NCBI RefSeq assembly: GCF_022014595.1
Contig: NZ_CP091740.1
Coordinates: 1,116,001 to 1,180,000 of the forward strand
Length of the DNA: 64,000 nucleotides
From: Solitalea lacus
GTDB lineage: Bacteria > Bacteroidota > Bacteroidia > Sphingobacteriales > Sphingobacteriaceae
Direction: 5' to 3'
This document shows positions 1-8,520 of this stretch, piece after piece; position 1 is the first letter of the stretch; the number at the start of each line of letters is the position of its first letter. The position numbers and the translations under genes were made by a program. The notes under the pieces are model-generated. The model had not been told where the DNA came from. It ran no database searches and was given only the letters and a program-made list of their open reading frames with translations.

Positions 1-1
1 G

Positions 2-1456
2 GTTCATGATGTATCTGCATTGTTACTGGTTAATCAGTCTGATTATAGCGATGCAACAGCTCGTGTAGAGAATTGGGTGGCTGCTATCCCTTATCGTCAA
101 CGAGGTTTTGTGGGAAGAGCTAATTATGGTTATAAAGATAAATACTATGCCGAAGCGAATTTCGGTTATACTGGTTCCGAAAACTTTTCGCCTGCTAATC
201 GTTTTGGATTTTTCCCCTCAGTTGGAGCCGGTTGGGTAGTATCAAATGAGAAGTTCTTTAAATCAATAAGCGAATACATTCCTCATTTAAAACTGCGTTA
301 CTCATACGGTACTTCCGGGAACTCAAGTGTAAATAATCCCAATAACCGTTTCATGTATATTTCAAGGATAGAAAAGGGAGGTGGATATTCATTTGGCGAT
401 ACTCCATCTTGGTCTGATGGTTTCTATGAAAGTTGGATAGGAACTAATGTTCGTTGGGAAACTGCTTATCGTCAAAACTTAGGTTTTGAAATGAATCTTT
501 TCAGAAATGACCTGGAATTGATCGTTGAATTGTTCAAGGAAAACAGGAATGGTATTTTATTGGCCAATGACAATATCCCATATATGTCTGGTTTGGCAGT
601 TACTCCAATTGGCAATGTTGGTAAGACAAAGAATAAAGGAATTGATATTTCATTAAATTATACCCGTAACTGGTCTCCTGAAAACTTCATTACCTTCAGA
701 GGTACCTTCAATATGAACAAAAATTTAGCGGTTTATGATGGCAGACCTGCTTGGAAATATCCATATCAAGATCATATTGGCCATTCTATCGGCCAACGTT
801 TTGGCTATGTGGCGCTGGGTTTGTTTAAAGATCAAAATGAGATTGATAATGCAGCTGTGCAAACCGGAGATGTACGACCAGGTGATATCAGATATAAAGA
901 TTTGAATGGTGATGGTATAATCAATATGGACGACCAAACTGCTATTGGCTTGGGTAATACACCTCGTATTATTTATGGCTTAAATTTCGGTGCCGGTTTC
1001 AAAGGCTTTGATGTTAGTTTGTTTTTCCAAGGTGCAGGCATGATGGACTTTAGCTATTCATCCGGTTATGCAACCACACCATTCTCTCAGGGAGCAACTA
1101 TGGGAAACATGTATGATACAGTTCTTGATAGATGGACGCCTGAGAATCCTAATCCAAATGCGTTCTATCCTCGTTTATCAACAAGTGTGACTTCAACGAC
1201 CAACTATTACGAAAGCACCAGGTGGCTTCGTCGTGCCGACTATTTACGCTTAAAAAGCGCTGAGTTAGGTTATAATTTTGATGGACGCCTTTTGAATAAA
1301 ATTGCTGTAAAACGCTTACGCTTATTTGTAAATGGAACCAATTTATTAACCTTCTCTAAATGGAAATTCTGGGATCCCGAATTAGGTGATGGAAGAGGTA
1401 CTGCGTATCCAAACATATCAACCTATAACGTAGGTGTTCGTGCAAACTTTCAATAA
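2..1456 (+). CDS. SusC/RagA-type TonB-dependent outer-membrane transporter, C-terminal part
   Basis: This is the C-terminal half of a SusC-family TonB-dependent porin; the reading frame is already open at the left edge, so the N-terminus lies outside the window. The visible part is beta-barrel: alternating aromatic strands, motifs such as GWVVSNE, RYSYGTSGNSS and LNGDGIINMDDQ, and a terminal strand ending in a Phe-Gln pair (VGVRANFQ), typical for barrel insertion. SusC proteins import oligomers bound by their SusD lid. The SusD gene starts 11 bases downstream, so the two form one transcript. The substrate cannot be read from this sequence; the M60 protease three genes on suggests glycoprotein-derived material. 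Confidence 0.95.
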   Translation, partial: VHDVSALLLVNQSDYSDATARVENWVAAIPYRQRGFVGRANYGYKDKYYAEANFGYTGSENFSPANRFGFFPSVGAGWVVSNEKFFKSISEYIPHLKLRYSYGTSGNSSVNNPNNRFMYISRIEKGGGYSFGDTPSWSDGFYESWIGTNVRWETAYRQNLGFEMNLFRNDLELIVELFKENRNGILLANDNIPYMSGLAVTPIGNVGKTKNKGIDISLNYTRNWSPENFITFRGTFNMNKNLAVYDGRPAWKYPYQDHIGHSIGQRFGYVALGLFKDQNEIDNAAVQTGDVRPGDIRYKDLNGDGIINMDDQTAIGLGNTPRIIYGLNFGAGFKGFDVSLFFQGAGMMDFSYSSGYATTPFSQGATMGNMYDTVLDRWTPENPNPNAFYPRLSTSVTSTTNYYESTRWLRRADYLRLKSAELGYNFDGRLLNKIAVKRLRLFVNGTNLLTFSKWKFWDPELGDGRGTAYPNISTYNVGVRANFQ

Positions 1457-1466
1457 TTGACTTCAT

Positions 1467-3308
1467 ATGAAAAAGATATTAATAAAAGCAAGTTTTGTTT
1501 TTGCCTTAAGTGCAGCATTAACTACAATTACCGGGTGCAGGAAAGATTTTTTTGATACAGTTCCTGATGATATTGTTAAGACAGAAGAAGTTTTTACTAA
1601 CCGTGCTCAAACTGAAAGGTGGCTTGCCGGTATTTATAGCTCTGTACCTGACATTTGGGATATACGTTACACCTATCTATATCCTTTAATGAGTGACGAG
1701 TCTGATGCAAGTCAATGGATTAGTCCTTTAATCAATAGTGGAGCTATTGACCCCAATAATTCTCCGGTGAAATTCGAGGAGTATTATGAAAAAATTCGTC
1801 TAGCGACTATTTTGTTGGAGAACATTGATAAAAATCAAGAGATCGCATCTGCTGCTAATGGTGATAAAATCATCAACCAATACAAAGCCGAAGCTCGTTT
1901 TTTAAGAGCTTATTATTATTGGTTGATGATGAAAGAGCTGGGGCCGATTGCTATAGCACCTTTACATTCCGTAAAACCAGATGAGAACCTTCAAATTCCG
2001 AGAAGTTCATGGGATGAGTGTGTAAGCTTTGTTCTGTCAGAAATTGCCTTGGCTAAACAAGATTTACCCTTGCTTAATTACCGATACGGCGAGAGTACTG
2101 TTGATCCTCTACAAACGGGAAGGATTAATAAATTAATTGCACTGGCTATTGAGTCGCAGATTAAGTTATATCATGCCAGCCCATTATTTAACGGGAATAC
2201 CGAACTAGCTGATTTTAAGAATCTGGATGGTAAGCAGTTATTCAATCAAACGTATGATGCTTCACGTTGGTCACAGGCTGCAGAAGCTGCTAAAGCTGCA
2301 ATTGACGCAGCTGAGGGTGCAGGTAAGAGCTTATACAAAGTGACAAACTCTGATCCATTTAGAGCAGCATTTTTATCTTGTCGTGACCTGTATTGGGACG
2401 GTGTTAAAACAGAAGGCATTTGGTTAAGACCACAAACCAATATGTGGTTATACGAAGCACATGTGGCTCCTCGTTCAACCGAAGGGACAGGATGGAATGG
2501 CCTTTCTGTTGTTCAAAGTTTGGTTGATGATTTTAGAATGAAAGACGGCTCATCAATAACAGGAAATCCGTCATATAATGAAAATACTTATGCAGCTGCG
2601 GGGAACCAGTACTATGTTTCAGGAACAAACACCATGTACACTAACCGTGAGCCACGTTTTTACGCTTATGTAACTTTTAATGGTGCAGTAAATCCTTGCA
2701 TTGCTAAGGCTAGTACCGGTTCGATTAACAATTCACGTGTAGAGTTCTTCAATACAGGTAACTCAGGCAAGGCTGGACATCCCAGAGATTTTCCTAAAAC
2801 AGGCTATGTCATTCGCAAAAATCTTAATCCTTCATTTAGTATAAATTCCTCAGCGCTGTATCGGCCTACCATGATAATTCGTTTGGCTGAGTTATACCTG
2901 AATTATGCTGAAGCATTGAATGAAGCAAATCCTGGTCATGCAGATATCTTAATATACCTTAATAAGGTTCGTACTCGTGCCGGTTTACCTGCATTAACAG
3001 GGACAATTAGCCAGGATCAAATGCGTGAAGAGCTTCGTTTAGAAAGACGTATTGAACTATGCTTTGAAGCCGGTCATCGTTATTTCGATGTTCGACGTTG
3101 GAAAATTGCAGATAAACCAGGATCTAACCAAGGTGGTCAGTTCTTTGGGATGAACATTGAAAAGGGCACCTTTTTGTCAGATCCTGCTTTCCACACTCGT
3201 ACTGTTGCATTTACCAGGGCGGCATGGCAACGTAAATTCTATTTTATGCCGATGGCTCAATGGGAAATGGACCGTAATAAGCAACTGGTACAGTTTCCAG
3301 GTTATTAA
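1467..3308 (+). CDS. SusD/RagB-family nutrient-binding lipoprotein
   Basis: This 613-residue surface lipoprotein is the SusD partner of the upstream SusC porin and would cap it and bind glycan or peptide ligand. It has a signal peptide and lipobox (TITGC, Cys24). The family's helical TPR-like core is visible (YKAEARFLRAYYYWLMMKELG), as is the C-terminal RagB part (IIRLAELYLNYAEALNEA, RLERRIELCFEAGHRYFDVRRW). Length fits the family (500-650 residues). It sits 11 bases after susC and 83 bases before the DUF1735 lipoprotein gene, so all are probably co-transcribed. Confidence 0.95.
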   Translation: MKKILIKASFVFALSAALTTITGCRKDFFDTVPDDIVKTEEVFTNRAQTERWLAGIYSSVPDIWDIRYTYLYPLMSDESDASQWISPLINSGAIDPNNSPVKFEEYYEKIRLATILLENIDKNQEIASAANGDKIINQYKAEARFLRAYYYWLMMKELGPIAIAPLHSVKPDENLQIPRSSWDECVSFVLSEIALAKQDLPLLNYRYGESTVDPLQTGRINKLIALAIESQIKLYHASPLFNGNTELADFKNLDGKQLFNQTYDASRWSQAAEAAKAAIDAAEGAGKSLYKVTNSDPFRAAFLSCRDLYWDGVKTEGIWLRPQTNMWLYEAHVAPRSTEGTGWNGLSVVQSLVDDFRMKDGSSITGNPSYNENTYAAAGNQYYVSGTNTMYTNREPRFYAYVTFNGAVNPCIAKASTGSINNSRVEFFNTGNSGKAGHPRDFPKTGYVIRKNLNPSFSINSSALYRPTMIIRLAELYLNYAEALNEANPGHADILIYLNKVRTRAGLPALTGTISQDQMREELRLERRIELCFEAGHRYFDVRRWKIADKPGSNQGGQFFGMNIEKGTFLSDPAFHTRTVAFTRAAWQRKFYFMPMAQWEMDRNKQLVQFPGY

Positions 3309-3391
3309 ATCTAGGCATGATGCCTTTCAAGATTTATTAATTGAAAAATGATGTCAAACTAAAGTCATTCACTAATTCTAAAAGATTTATA

Positions 3392-4360
3392 ATGAACATA
3401 GCAAAAATATTAGCTCCGGCATTTATACTTGCAAGTATAGCACTAAGTGCATGTGAGCAAGCTCCGGAACCTTATAATGAACTAACAGATTCTAAAGAAG
3501 GTGCATTCGTGTACATGGGTCAGGTAAAATCATCAGTTAATGAGTTATCCCTTCTCCCATTTACAAATGAAGAACGCACGTTTACTTTCAGTGCAACTTT
3601 TGGCGCTTTAGGCTATCCAAAAAATGATATACCTGTTAAGTTTATAATTAACGACAGGGCATTTGATAGTGTTAATACAGTTCGCCAGGCAGCAGGACTT
3701 CCTTTGTATGAGAAATTCCCTACGAATGCTTATACACTTTCAGGTACTGAAGCCACTATTCCTGCAGGTCAGTTAACTTCAAATCAGCTAACGCTGAAAT
3801 ATATTGCAAATAAATTTAATCCTAGTAAAGAATATTTAATGCCAATTACACTTCAGCAAGCAGGCGGATATGCTATTACTCGAGAGAAAAGTACCGCTTT
3901 TGTTATAGCCAAAGTAGCTGAGAAACTTGCCAACAGAACAGGTTGGATTGCAACAGCTTCTTCTGAGCAACCAGGGGAAAATACTGGTTTAGCTTCGGCA
4001 GTATTAGATGGTAAAGGAGAAACATATTGGCATTCAAGGTGGCAATCACCAGCGCCAGTATTTCCTCACTGGTTAAAGTTTGATATGAACACTGCAAGAA
4101 CGGTAACCAAAATTGCATTACGTACGCGTGAGTGGGACGATAGGGGATTTACCAAATTTAAGATTGAAGGCAGTTTGGACGGTACAACATGGACTACATT
4201 AGGGAATAATCTAATATTTGATCCGTATAAGTATGACCCAGAAGACCCTGACCAGGAGTATCCTCTTGCGCCTACTGAAGTACGCTATTTAAAACTTACG
4301 ATGCTTGAAGGTAATATGTCCTCAACGTTTTTGTCTGAGTTTATTGTTTATCAATTTTAA
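3392..4360 (+). CDS. DUF1735 / F5/8 type C (discoidin) surface lipoprotein
   Basis: This is a 322-residue lipoprotein if translated from the ATG at 3392. I chose this start because it places a signal peptide and lipobox (LSAC, Cys21) at the N-terminus; an upstream ATG at 3341 would add 17 polar residues before it. The first part (about residues 30-170) resembles DUF1735, a beta-sandwich found in Bacteroidota glycan-use lipoproteins. Residues about 180-322 form an F5/8C (CBM32-like) module (TGLASAVLDGKGETYWHSRW ... VRYLKLTMLEG). It lies between susD and the M60 protease gene, so it probably acts as a cell-surface glycan-binding accessory of this locus. DUF1735 is assigned by recall, the F5/8C part more firmly. 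Confidence 0.85.
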   Translation: MNIAKILAPAFILASIALSACEQAPEPYNELTDSKEGAFVYMGQVKSSVNELSLLPFTNEERTFTFSATFGALGYPKNDIPVKFIINDRAFDSVNTVRQAAGLPLYEKFPTNAYTLSGTEATIPAGQLTSNQLTLKYIANKFNPSKEYLMPITLQQAGGYAITREKSTAFVIAKVAEKLANRTGWIATASSEQPGENTGLASAVLDGKGETYWHSRWQSPAPVFPHWLKFDMNTARTVTKIALRTREWDDRGFTKFKIEGSLDGTTWTTLGNNLIFDPYKYDPEDPDQEYPLAPTEVRYLKLTMLEGNMSSTFLSEFIVYQF

Positions 4361-4399
4361 GCCAAATTGTTTTTGGAATTATAAAGTGAAAAAGGAGGG

Positions 4400-4428
4400 A
4401 GGGATACAAAAGTATCCCTTCTTCTTTA
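4400..4428 (+). terminator. stem-loop, possible terminator or attenuator
   Basis: An 8-bp inverted repeat (AGGGATAC, loop AAAA, GTATCCCT) is followed by a pyrimidine-rich run (TCTTCTTTAT). It lies between the DUF1735 lipoprotein gene and the M60 protease gene. It could end the susCD transcript or only weaken readthrough. Confidence 0.5.
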
Positions 4429-4460
4429 TCTATTAAAACCACTTAAGACGGAAAATCACC

Positions 4461-5909
4461 ATGTCTTTTAAACATACTTTTGGCTATTTAGCCTTTCTTT
4501 TAGTATTATCAGTTTCGTCTTGTTCTGATGATAGTATAAATCCTGCTCCAGTTAAGCCCAATCCGATTCCCAATCCTAATCCTGGGTCAAACGTAACCTT
4601 TGTAGGTTTTAAGGTCGACTCGGTATTAACAGTTTCCGAAATGGTTTCAGCTGAAAAAGAGCGCGTTCGCTTGGGCTATAGCTTCGGTCATACAGATTTT
4701 GAACCTACAGGTTTTTATCTGCCTGCTAATGGAACATTAAAGATAAAGGTTGAACAGGTTGCCGGAAATCGCTTACCTAAATTAATGATTGGTACTTACT
4801 CAAGGTATTTGTCTCTGCCAACAGGTTGGTCGACAGGTATTCCTGAGATTCAGTTGGTAGCTGGTGAAAATACGATTAAAGATGTGAAAGGTCAGGGTGG
4901 TTTACTGTACATTAGGTATGCAAACTCCAGTCCTACTGCCAAAGCAAAAGTGTTATTTATTAGTGGTTTTAAGCCGGTTCCTTTCTATATAAAAGGGAAA
5001 ACGAAAAAATCGGAATGGTTAAGTATGTTGGCTCAGCTTAATAATGTGCCGGATGTTCAGTTGGTCGGTGACAAAGCATTTATCGTTTCATCATTTTCCA
5101 AGGCATTACAATATAAAGATGAAGATCAGGATGCGGTGCTGAATAAAATTGATGAAGTGGCACATTTAGAAAATGTTATTTCCGGGCTGGATAATTCCTC
5201 ATATGAACATCAGGAAAGTCCGTTGAGAATAATGATGACTGAGCATGATGATCCCAACGCTTTTATGTACGCTTGGAACTTAAGAACGGCATACACCGCA
5301 AGTGAGATGGATAAATTATTAACACTTAAAGGAATTGGAACCAACGGGTGGGGGCCATGGCATGAGCTCGGGCACCTGCACCAGCAAAGTGCTTGGACCT
5401 GGGGCGCATTGGGAGAAGTAACCGTTAATATATACAGTTTAGCTGTTCAACGCTCTTTGGCACCTACAACTAATCGTCTTAGAGATGAAAAGGATTGGGG
5501 TAGAGCTATTGATTACCTGAAGTTACCTAATGAGGATAAGGATTTTAATGGATCTACTGATGGTAAAGATGCTGCTGGTCATGATATTTATCGTTATAAA
5601 TCTCCAGTAACCGATGTGTTTGTACGCTTGTGTATGTTTCAGCAATTGCAAATTGCTTTTGGAGATCAGTTTTATACTTCATTGCATAAATACACTCGTT
5701 CATACCCTCCAGTAATTAACAATGATGACGACAAGATGAAGTATTTTATGACCAGGGCTTGTAAAATTGCTGATAAAGATTTAAGTGATTTCTTCAAAAA
5801 ATGGGGATTAAGGCTTTCTTCTCAGGCCCTTACAGACGACGCGTATAAGGCCATTAGTGATTTACAGCTCACTAAACCTGATAAAGATCTGACTTTGTTA
5901 ACTGATTAA
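4461..5909 (+). CDS. M60 (enhancin/mucinase-like) zinc metalloprotease, lipoprotein
   Basis: This 482-residue lipoprotein (lipobox VSSC, Cys21, then a Pro/Asn-rich linker) is a peptidase M60 homologue. It carries the family signature HExxH with a downstream Glu: HELGH at residues 301-305 and Glu319 in GALGEVTVN, which would be the zinc ligands and catalytic Glu302. M60 proteases of gut and mucosal bacteria cut O-glycosylated mucin-type proteins, for example BT4244 of Bacteroides thetaiotaomicron. The N-terminal region looks like a carbohydrate-binding beta-sandwich. Placed after SusC, SusD and an F5/8C lipoprotein, it suggests capture and cleavage of glycoproteins at the cell surface. Family assignment is strong; the substrate is inferred. 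Confidence 0.92.
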   Translation: MSFKHTFGYLAFLLVLSVSSCSDDSINPAPVKPNPIPNPNPGSNVTFVGFKVDSVLTVSEMVSAEKERVRLGYSFGHTDFEPTGFYLPANGTLKIKVEQVAGNRLPKLMIGTYSRYLSLPTGWSTGIPEIQLVAGENTIKDVKGQGGLLYIRYANSSPTAKAKVLFISGFKPVPFYIKGKTKKSEWLSMLAQLNNVPDVQLVGDKAFIVSSFSKALQYKDEDQDAVLNKIDEVAHLENVISGLDNSSYEHQESPLRIMMTEHDDPNAFMYAWNLRTAYTASEMDKLLTLKGIGTNGWGPWHELGHLHQQSAWTWGALGEVTVNIYSLAVQRSLAPTTNRLRDEKDWGRAIDYLKLPNEDKDFNGSTDGKDAAGHDIYRYKSPVTDVFVRLCMFQQLQIAFGDQFYTSLHKYTRSYPPVINNDDDKMKYFMTRACKIADKDLSDFFKKWGLRLSSQALTDDAYKAISDLQLTKPDKDLTLLTD

Positions 5910-5954
5910 TTGCGTTTAAATAAGTTTTTTATATTTTCTCGTTTAAGATCAATA

Positions 5955-5976
5955 AAGGCTCCTGAAAAGGAGCCTT
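5955..5976. terminator. bidirectional intrinsic terminator
   Basis: A 9-bp stem (AAGGCTCCT, loop GAAA, AGGAGCCTT) lies between two convergent genes, the M60 protease gene and fabI. A-rich and T-rich flanks let it work on both strands. Confidence 0.85.
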
Positions 5977-5992
5977 ATTGCATTTTAATTAT

Positions 5993-6808
5993 TTATCCAA
6001 TACCCAATTTTTCCATAATGGCATTGCTTACACCTGTTGACGAGTAACCGCCATCATGATATAAATTCTGCATGGTAACCATACGGGTCAAGTCTGAAAA
6101 TAAAGTGATACAGTAATCAGCACATGATTCGGCATCTGCATTTCCTAGCGGAGCAATAGCATCGGCATAATCGTAAAAATCACCAAAACCTTTAATTCCT
6201 GTGCCTGCTGTTGTTTTGGTTGGGGATTGCGAAACGGTATTGATACGTACCTTTTTTTCTACTCCATAATGATACCCGAAACTACGGGCAATTGATTCTA
6301 ACATGGCCTTGATATCGGCCATATCTGTATAAAAAGGATATGTGCGTTGTGCCGCCATGTAGGTCAGGGCTACAACGCTTCCCCATTCATTAATTGCATC
6401 TAACTTTTTTGCAACGCTTAACATTTTATGTAATGACATTGCCGATACGTCAATGCCTTTCATAAAGTAATCGTAGTTTGACTCCGTATATGGGATGTTT
6501 TTACGAATATTCACACTCATCCCGATTGAATGAAGAACGAAGTCAATTTTTCCACCCAAAATTTCTTGAGATTGGGTAAACAAATTTGTTAATTCATCTA
6601 CGTTGGTAGCATCGGCAGGTATAATTTGCGAATTTGTTTTCTCTGCCAATAGGTTTATTTCGCCCATTCGCATTGCAATAGGGGCATTAGTTAACACAAA
6701 GGTAGCGCCCTCCTCGTGTGCTTTTTCAGCAACTTTCCACGCAATTGAGTTTTGATCAAGTGCACCGGTAATAATACCGCGCTTTCCTTTTAATAAGTTG
6801 TATGCCAT
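5993..6808 (-). CDS. fabI: enoyl-[acyl-carrier-protein] reductase (NADH), FabI type
   Basis: FabI reduces the trans-2-enoyl-ACP double bond, the last step of each fatty-acid elongation cycle, in the cytoplasm. The 271-residue protein has the SDR fold of this family: the modified nucleotide-binding motif GIITGALDQNSIAW (residues 11-24), VLHSIG at 91-96, and the catalytic Tyr160 and Lys167 spaced Y-x6-K (YTDMADIK). The stretch NTVSQSPTKTTAGTGI matches the substrate loop region. Length is normal. A second, unrelated enoyl reductase of the FabV/TER class lies 1.7 kb away at 8521-9711. Confidence 0.95.
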   Translation of the reverse strand: MAYNLLKGKRGIITGALDQNSIAWKVAEKAHEEGATFVLTNAPIAMRMGEINLLAEKTNSQIIPADATNVDELTNLFTQSQEILGGKIDFVLHSIGMSVNIRKNIPYTESNYDYFMKGIDVSAMSLHKMLSVAKKLDAINEWGSVVALTYMAAQRTYPFYTDMADIKAMLESIARSFGYHYGVEKKVRINTVSQSPTKTTAGTGIKGFGDFYDYADAIAPLGNADAESCADYCITLFSDLTRMVTMQNLYHDGGYSSTGVSNAIMEKLGIG

Positions 6809-6834
6809 TTGAGTAAACTTTTATGGTTTAAGTG

Positions 6835-6842
6835 CAAAAATA
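6835..6842 (-). promoter_or_regulatory. candidate -7 box of the fabI promoter
   Basis: Read on the minus strand this is TATTTTTG, matching the Bacteroidota -7 consensus TAnnTTTG, followed by a C/A start region 26 bases upstream of the fabI ATG. No convincing -33 TTG lies at the usual distance, so the call is tentative. Confidence 0.4.
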
Positions 6843-7028
6843 AATTTATTATTTGTCTTCTTCCGGGCCGTTCAATCGTTCATGTTTTTTTGTTGGTTTG
6901 CAAGGAGTTAGCAGGTCTGTAAAATCCTTGATGAGCATAGCTTTTTATTTTAAAAGAAAGATGAATTGTTATATACTTGCGCAAAATTTCTTGTCTTTTA
7001 AGAGGATAATTTAATCATTAGTACGTCT

Positions 7029-8438
7029 ATGTTTCATTCTAATTATCGCAATACCTTTCTAATTGCAGCGATATTTCTATTAAATGCTTGTGCAACAGCA
7101 GTTAAGCCAGTTAAACCAGCCGCCGATTATTCCAATACCAAGGTGATTTATACCAAAGAGTTGTCAACCATCCAACTACCGGTAGAAATGTCACTTAAAG
7201 AAATTCAAGCCCAAATTAATAAGCAACTAAACGGTTTGTTGTATGAAGATAATTCATTAGAAAACAACAATAAGGACAATGTAATGGCTAAGGTTTGGAA
7301 GGTTGGTGATATTCAGGTTGATGGCAGTGGAAATCAGTTTAATATTGTGATGCCAATAAAAGTGTGGGCAAAAGTTGGCTGGGAGGTAGAAAAGCTTGGA
7401 ATTAAGCTTTCTGATTTTCGTGAGGTTCAGCTTGCCGCCAATATTAATATTACTTCAAAACTGAATGTGTCTAACTGGAAAATGCAAAGTACCACGCAAA
7501 TCAATTCGGTTGATTGGCTCGAGTCTCCTACTGTTAAAATTGCAGGACGTGATGTACCGGTAACTTATTTGGTAAACCCCGTCATTAGCATGTTTAAAAC
7601 CCGTATTGCTAAAATGGTTGACGAGCAGGTTGAAAAGAATGTTGATTTTAAGCCGCAGGTTGTTGGTGCCCTGAAAAAACTTACTACCCCTATGGAAGTT
7701 TCTAAAGAGTATAACACTTGGCTCAATTTTCAACCACAATCATTTTATGCAACTCAGCCGGTAGTGGTGAATAAGCAGCTCAAATTAGGATTAGGATTAA
7801 AAACCTATATTGAAACAGCTATAGGGCAGAAACCAACTGTAACTAATGCTAAGTTTGAACCCGAAATGTTTAACGTTGCCAAAATTAATGATGAGTTTAA
7901 TATTAACCTGGTTTCCTTTGTTACTTATCAAAATGCAGCAAAGCTCTTACAACAGTCAATGGGTGGTAAGATTTTTGAATTTCAGGATGGGAAGAAAAAA
8001 GTTAAAATAGAACAAATTGATTTGTGGGGAAACCAAGGTAAACTGATTACTGCAGTAACCCTCTCAGGCTCGTTAAATGCGACTGTCTATTTAACTGGAG
8101 TTCCTGTTTACGATCCTAAATCACAGGAATTAAGTTTGCAACAAGTAGACTTTGAATTGGATACTAAGAATAAGTTAATAAAGGCTGCAAATTGGTTGGC
8201 TCATGGCACCTTTACTAAAATGATTGAGAGCCAGTCTAAGTTCTCTATTGCAGATCAAATGAAGGAGTCAATGCAGACTGCTCAATCTTACCTAAATAAT
8301 TATCAAATAACTAAAGGTGTATTTGTTAAAGGTAAAATTTCCAATTTGAGTCCAGATAAAACTTACCTCACCGAAAATGCTATTGTAGCTACCGTTTTAG
8401 CTAAAGGTAATATGGCAATTAAAATTGAAGGAATGTAG
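7029..8438 (+). CDS. DUF4403 family lipoprotein
   Basis: This 469-residue protein belongs to the DUF4403 family, common in Bacteroidota and some proteobacteria and of unknown function. It starts with a hydrophobic signal and a lipobox (LLNAC), so it is probably anchored in the periplasm or outer membrane. Family features include the opening strand with paired repeats and WKVGDIQVDGSGNQFNIVMPIKVWAKVGW. The fold may resemble lipid-transfer tubular domains (inference). It is a single-gene unit between fabI (divergent) and fabV (convergent), closed by a strong terminator. Confidence 0.8.
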   Translation: MFHSNYRNTFLIAAIFLLNACATAVKPVKPAADYSNTKVIYTKELSTIQLPVEMSLKEIQAQINKQLNGLLYEDNSLENNNKDNVMAKVWKVGDIQVDGSGNQFNIVMPIKVWAKVGWEVEKLGIKLSDFREVQLAANINITSKLNVSNWKMQSTTQINSVDWLESPTVKIAGRDVPVTYLVNPVISMFKTRIAKMVDEQVEKNVDFKPQVVGALKKLTTPMEVSKEYNTWLNFQPQSFYATQPVVVNKQLKLGLGLKTYIETAIGQKPTVTNAKFEPEMFNVAKINDEFNINLVSFVTYQNAAKLLQQSMGGKIFEFQDGKKKVKIEQIDLWGNQGKLITAVTLSGSLNATVYLTGVPVYDPKSQELSLQQVDFELDTKNKLIKAANWLAHGTFTKMIESQSKFSIADQMKESMQTAQSYLNNYQITKGVFVKGKISNLSPDKTYLTENAIVATVLAKGNMAIKIEGM

Positions 8439-8459
8439 GTTCTGATCCTTAATTGAATC

Positions 8460-8494
8460 AAAAACGGTTCATGTAATTAACATGAACCGTTTTT
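8460..8494. terminator. strong bidirectional intrinsic terminator
   Basis: A perfect 15-bp stem (8460-8474 with 8480-8494, arms starting AAAAACGG and ending CCGTTTTT) has a 5-base loop. It lies between convergent genes and has A and T runs at the base, so it should stop transcription in both directions. Confidence 0.92.
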
Positions 8495-8520
8495 GATTTA
8501 TTAGAAAAATCAGGGGATAT

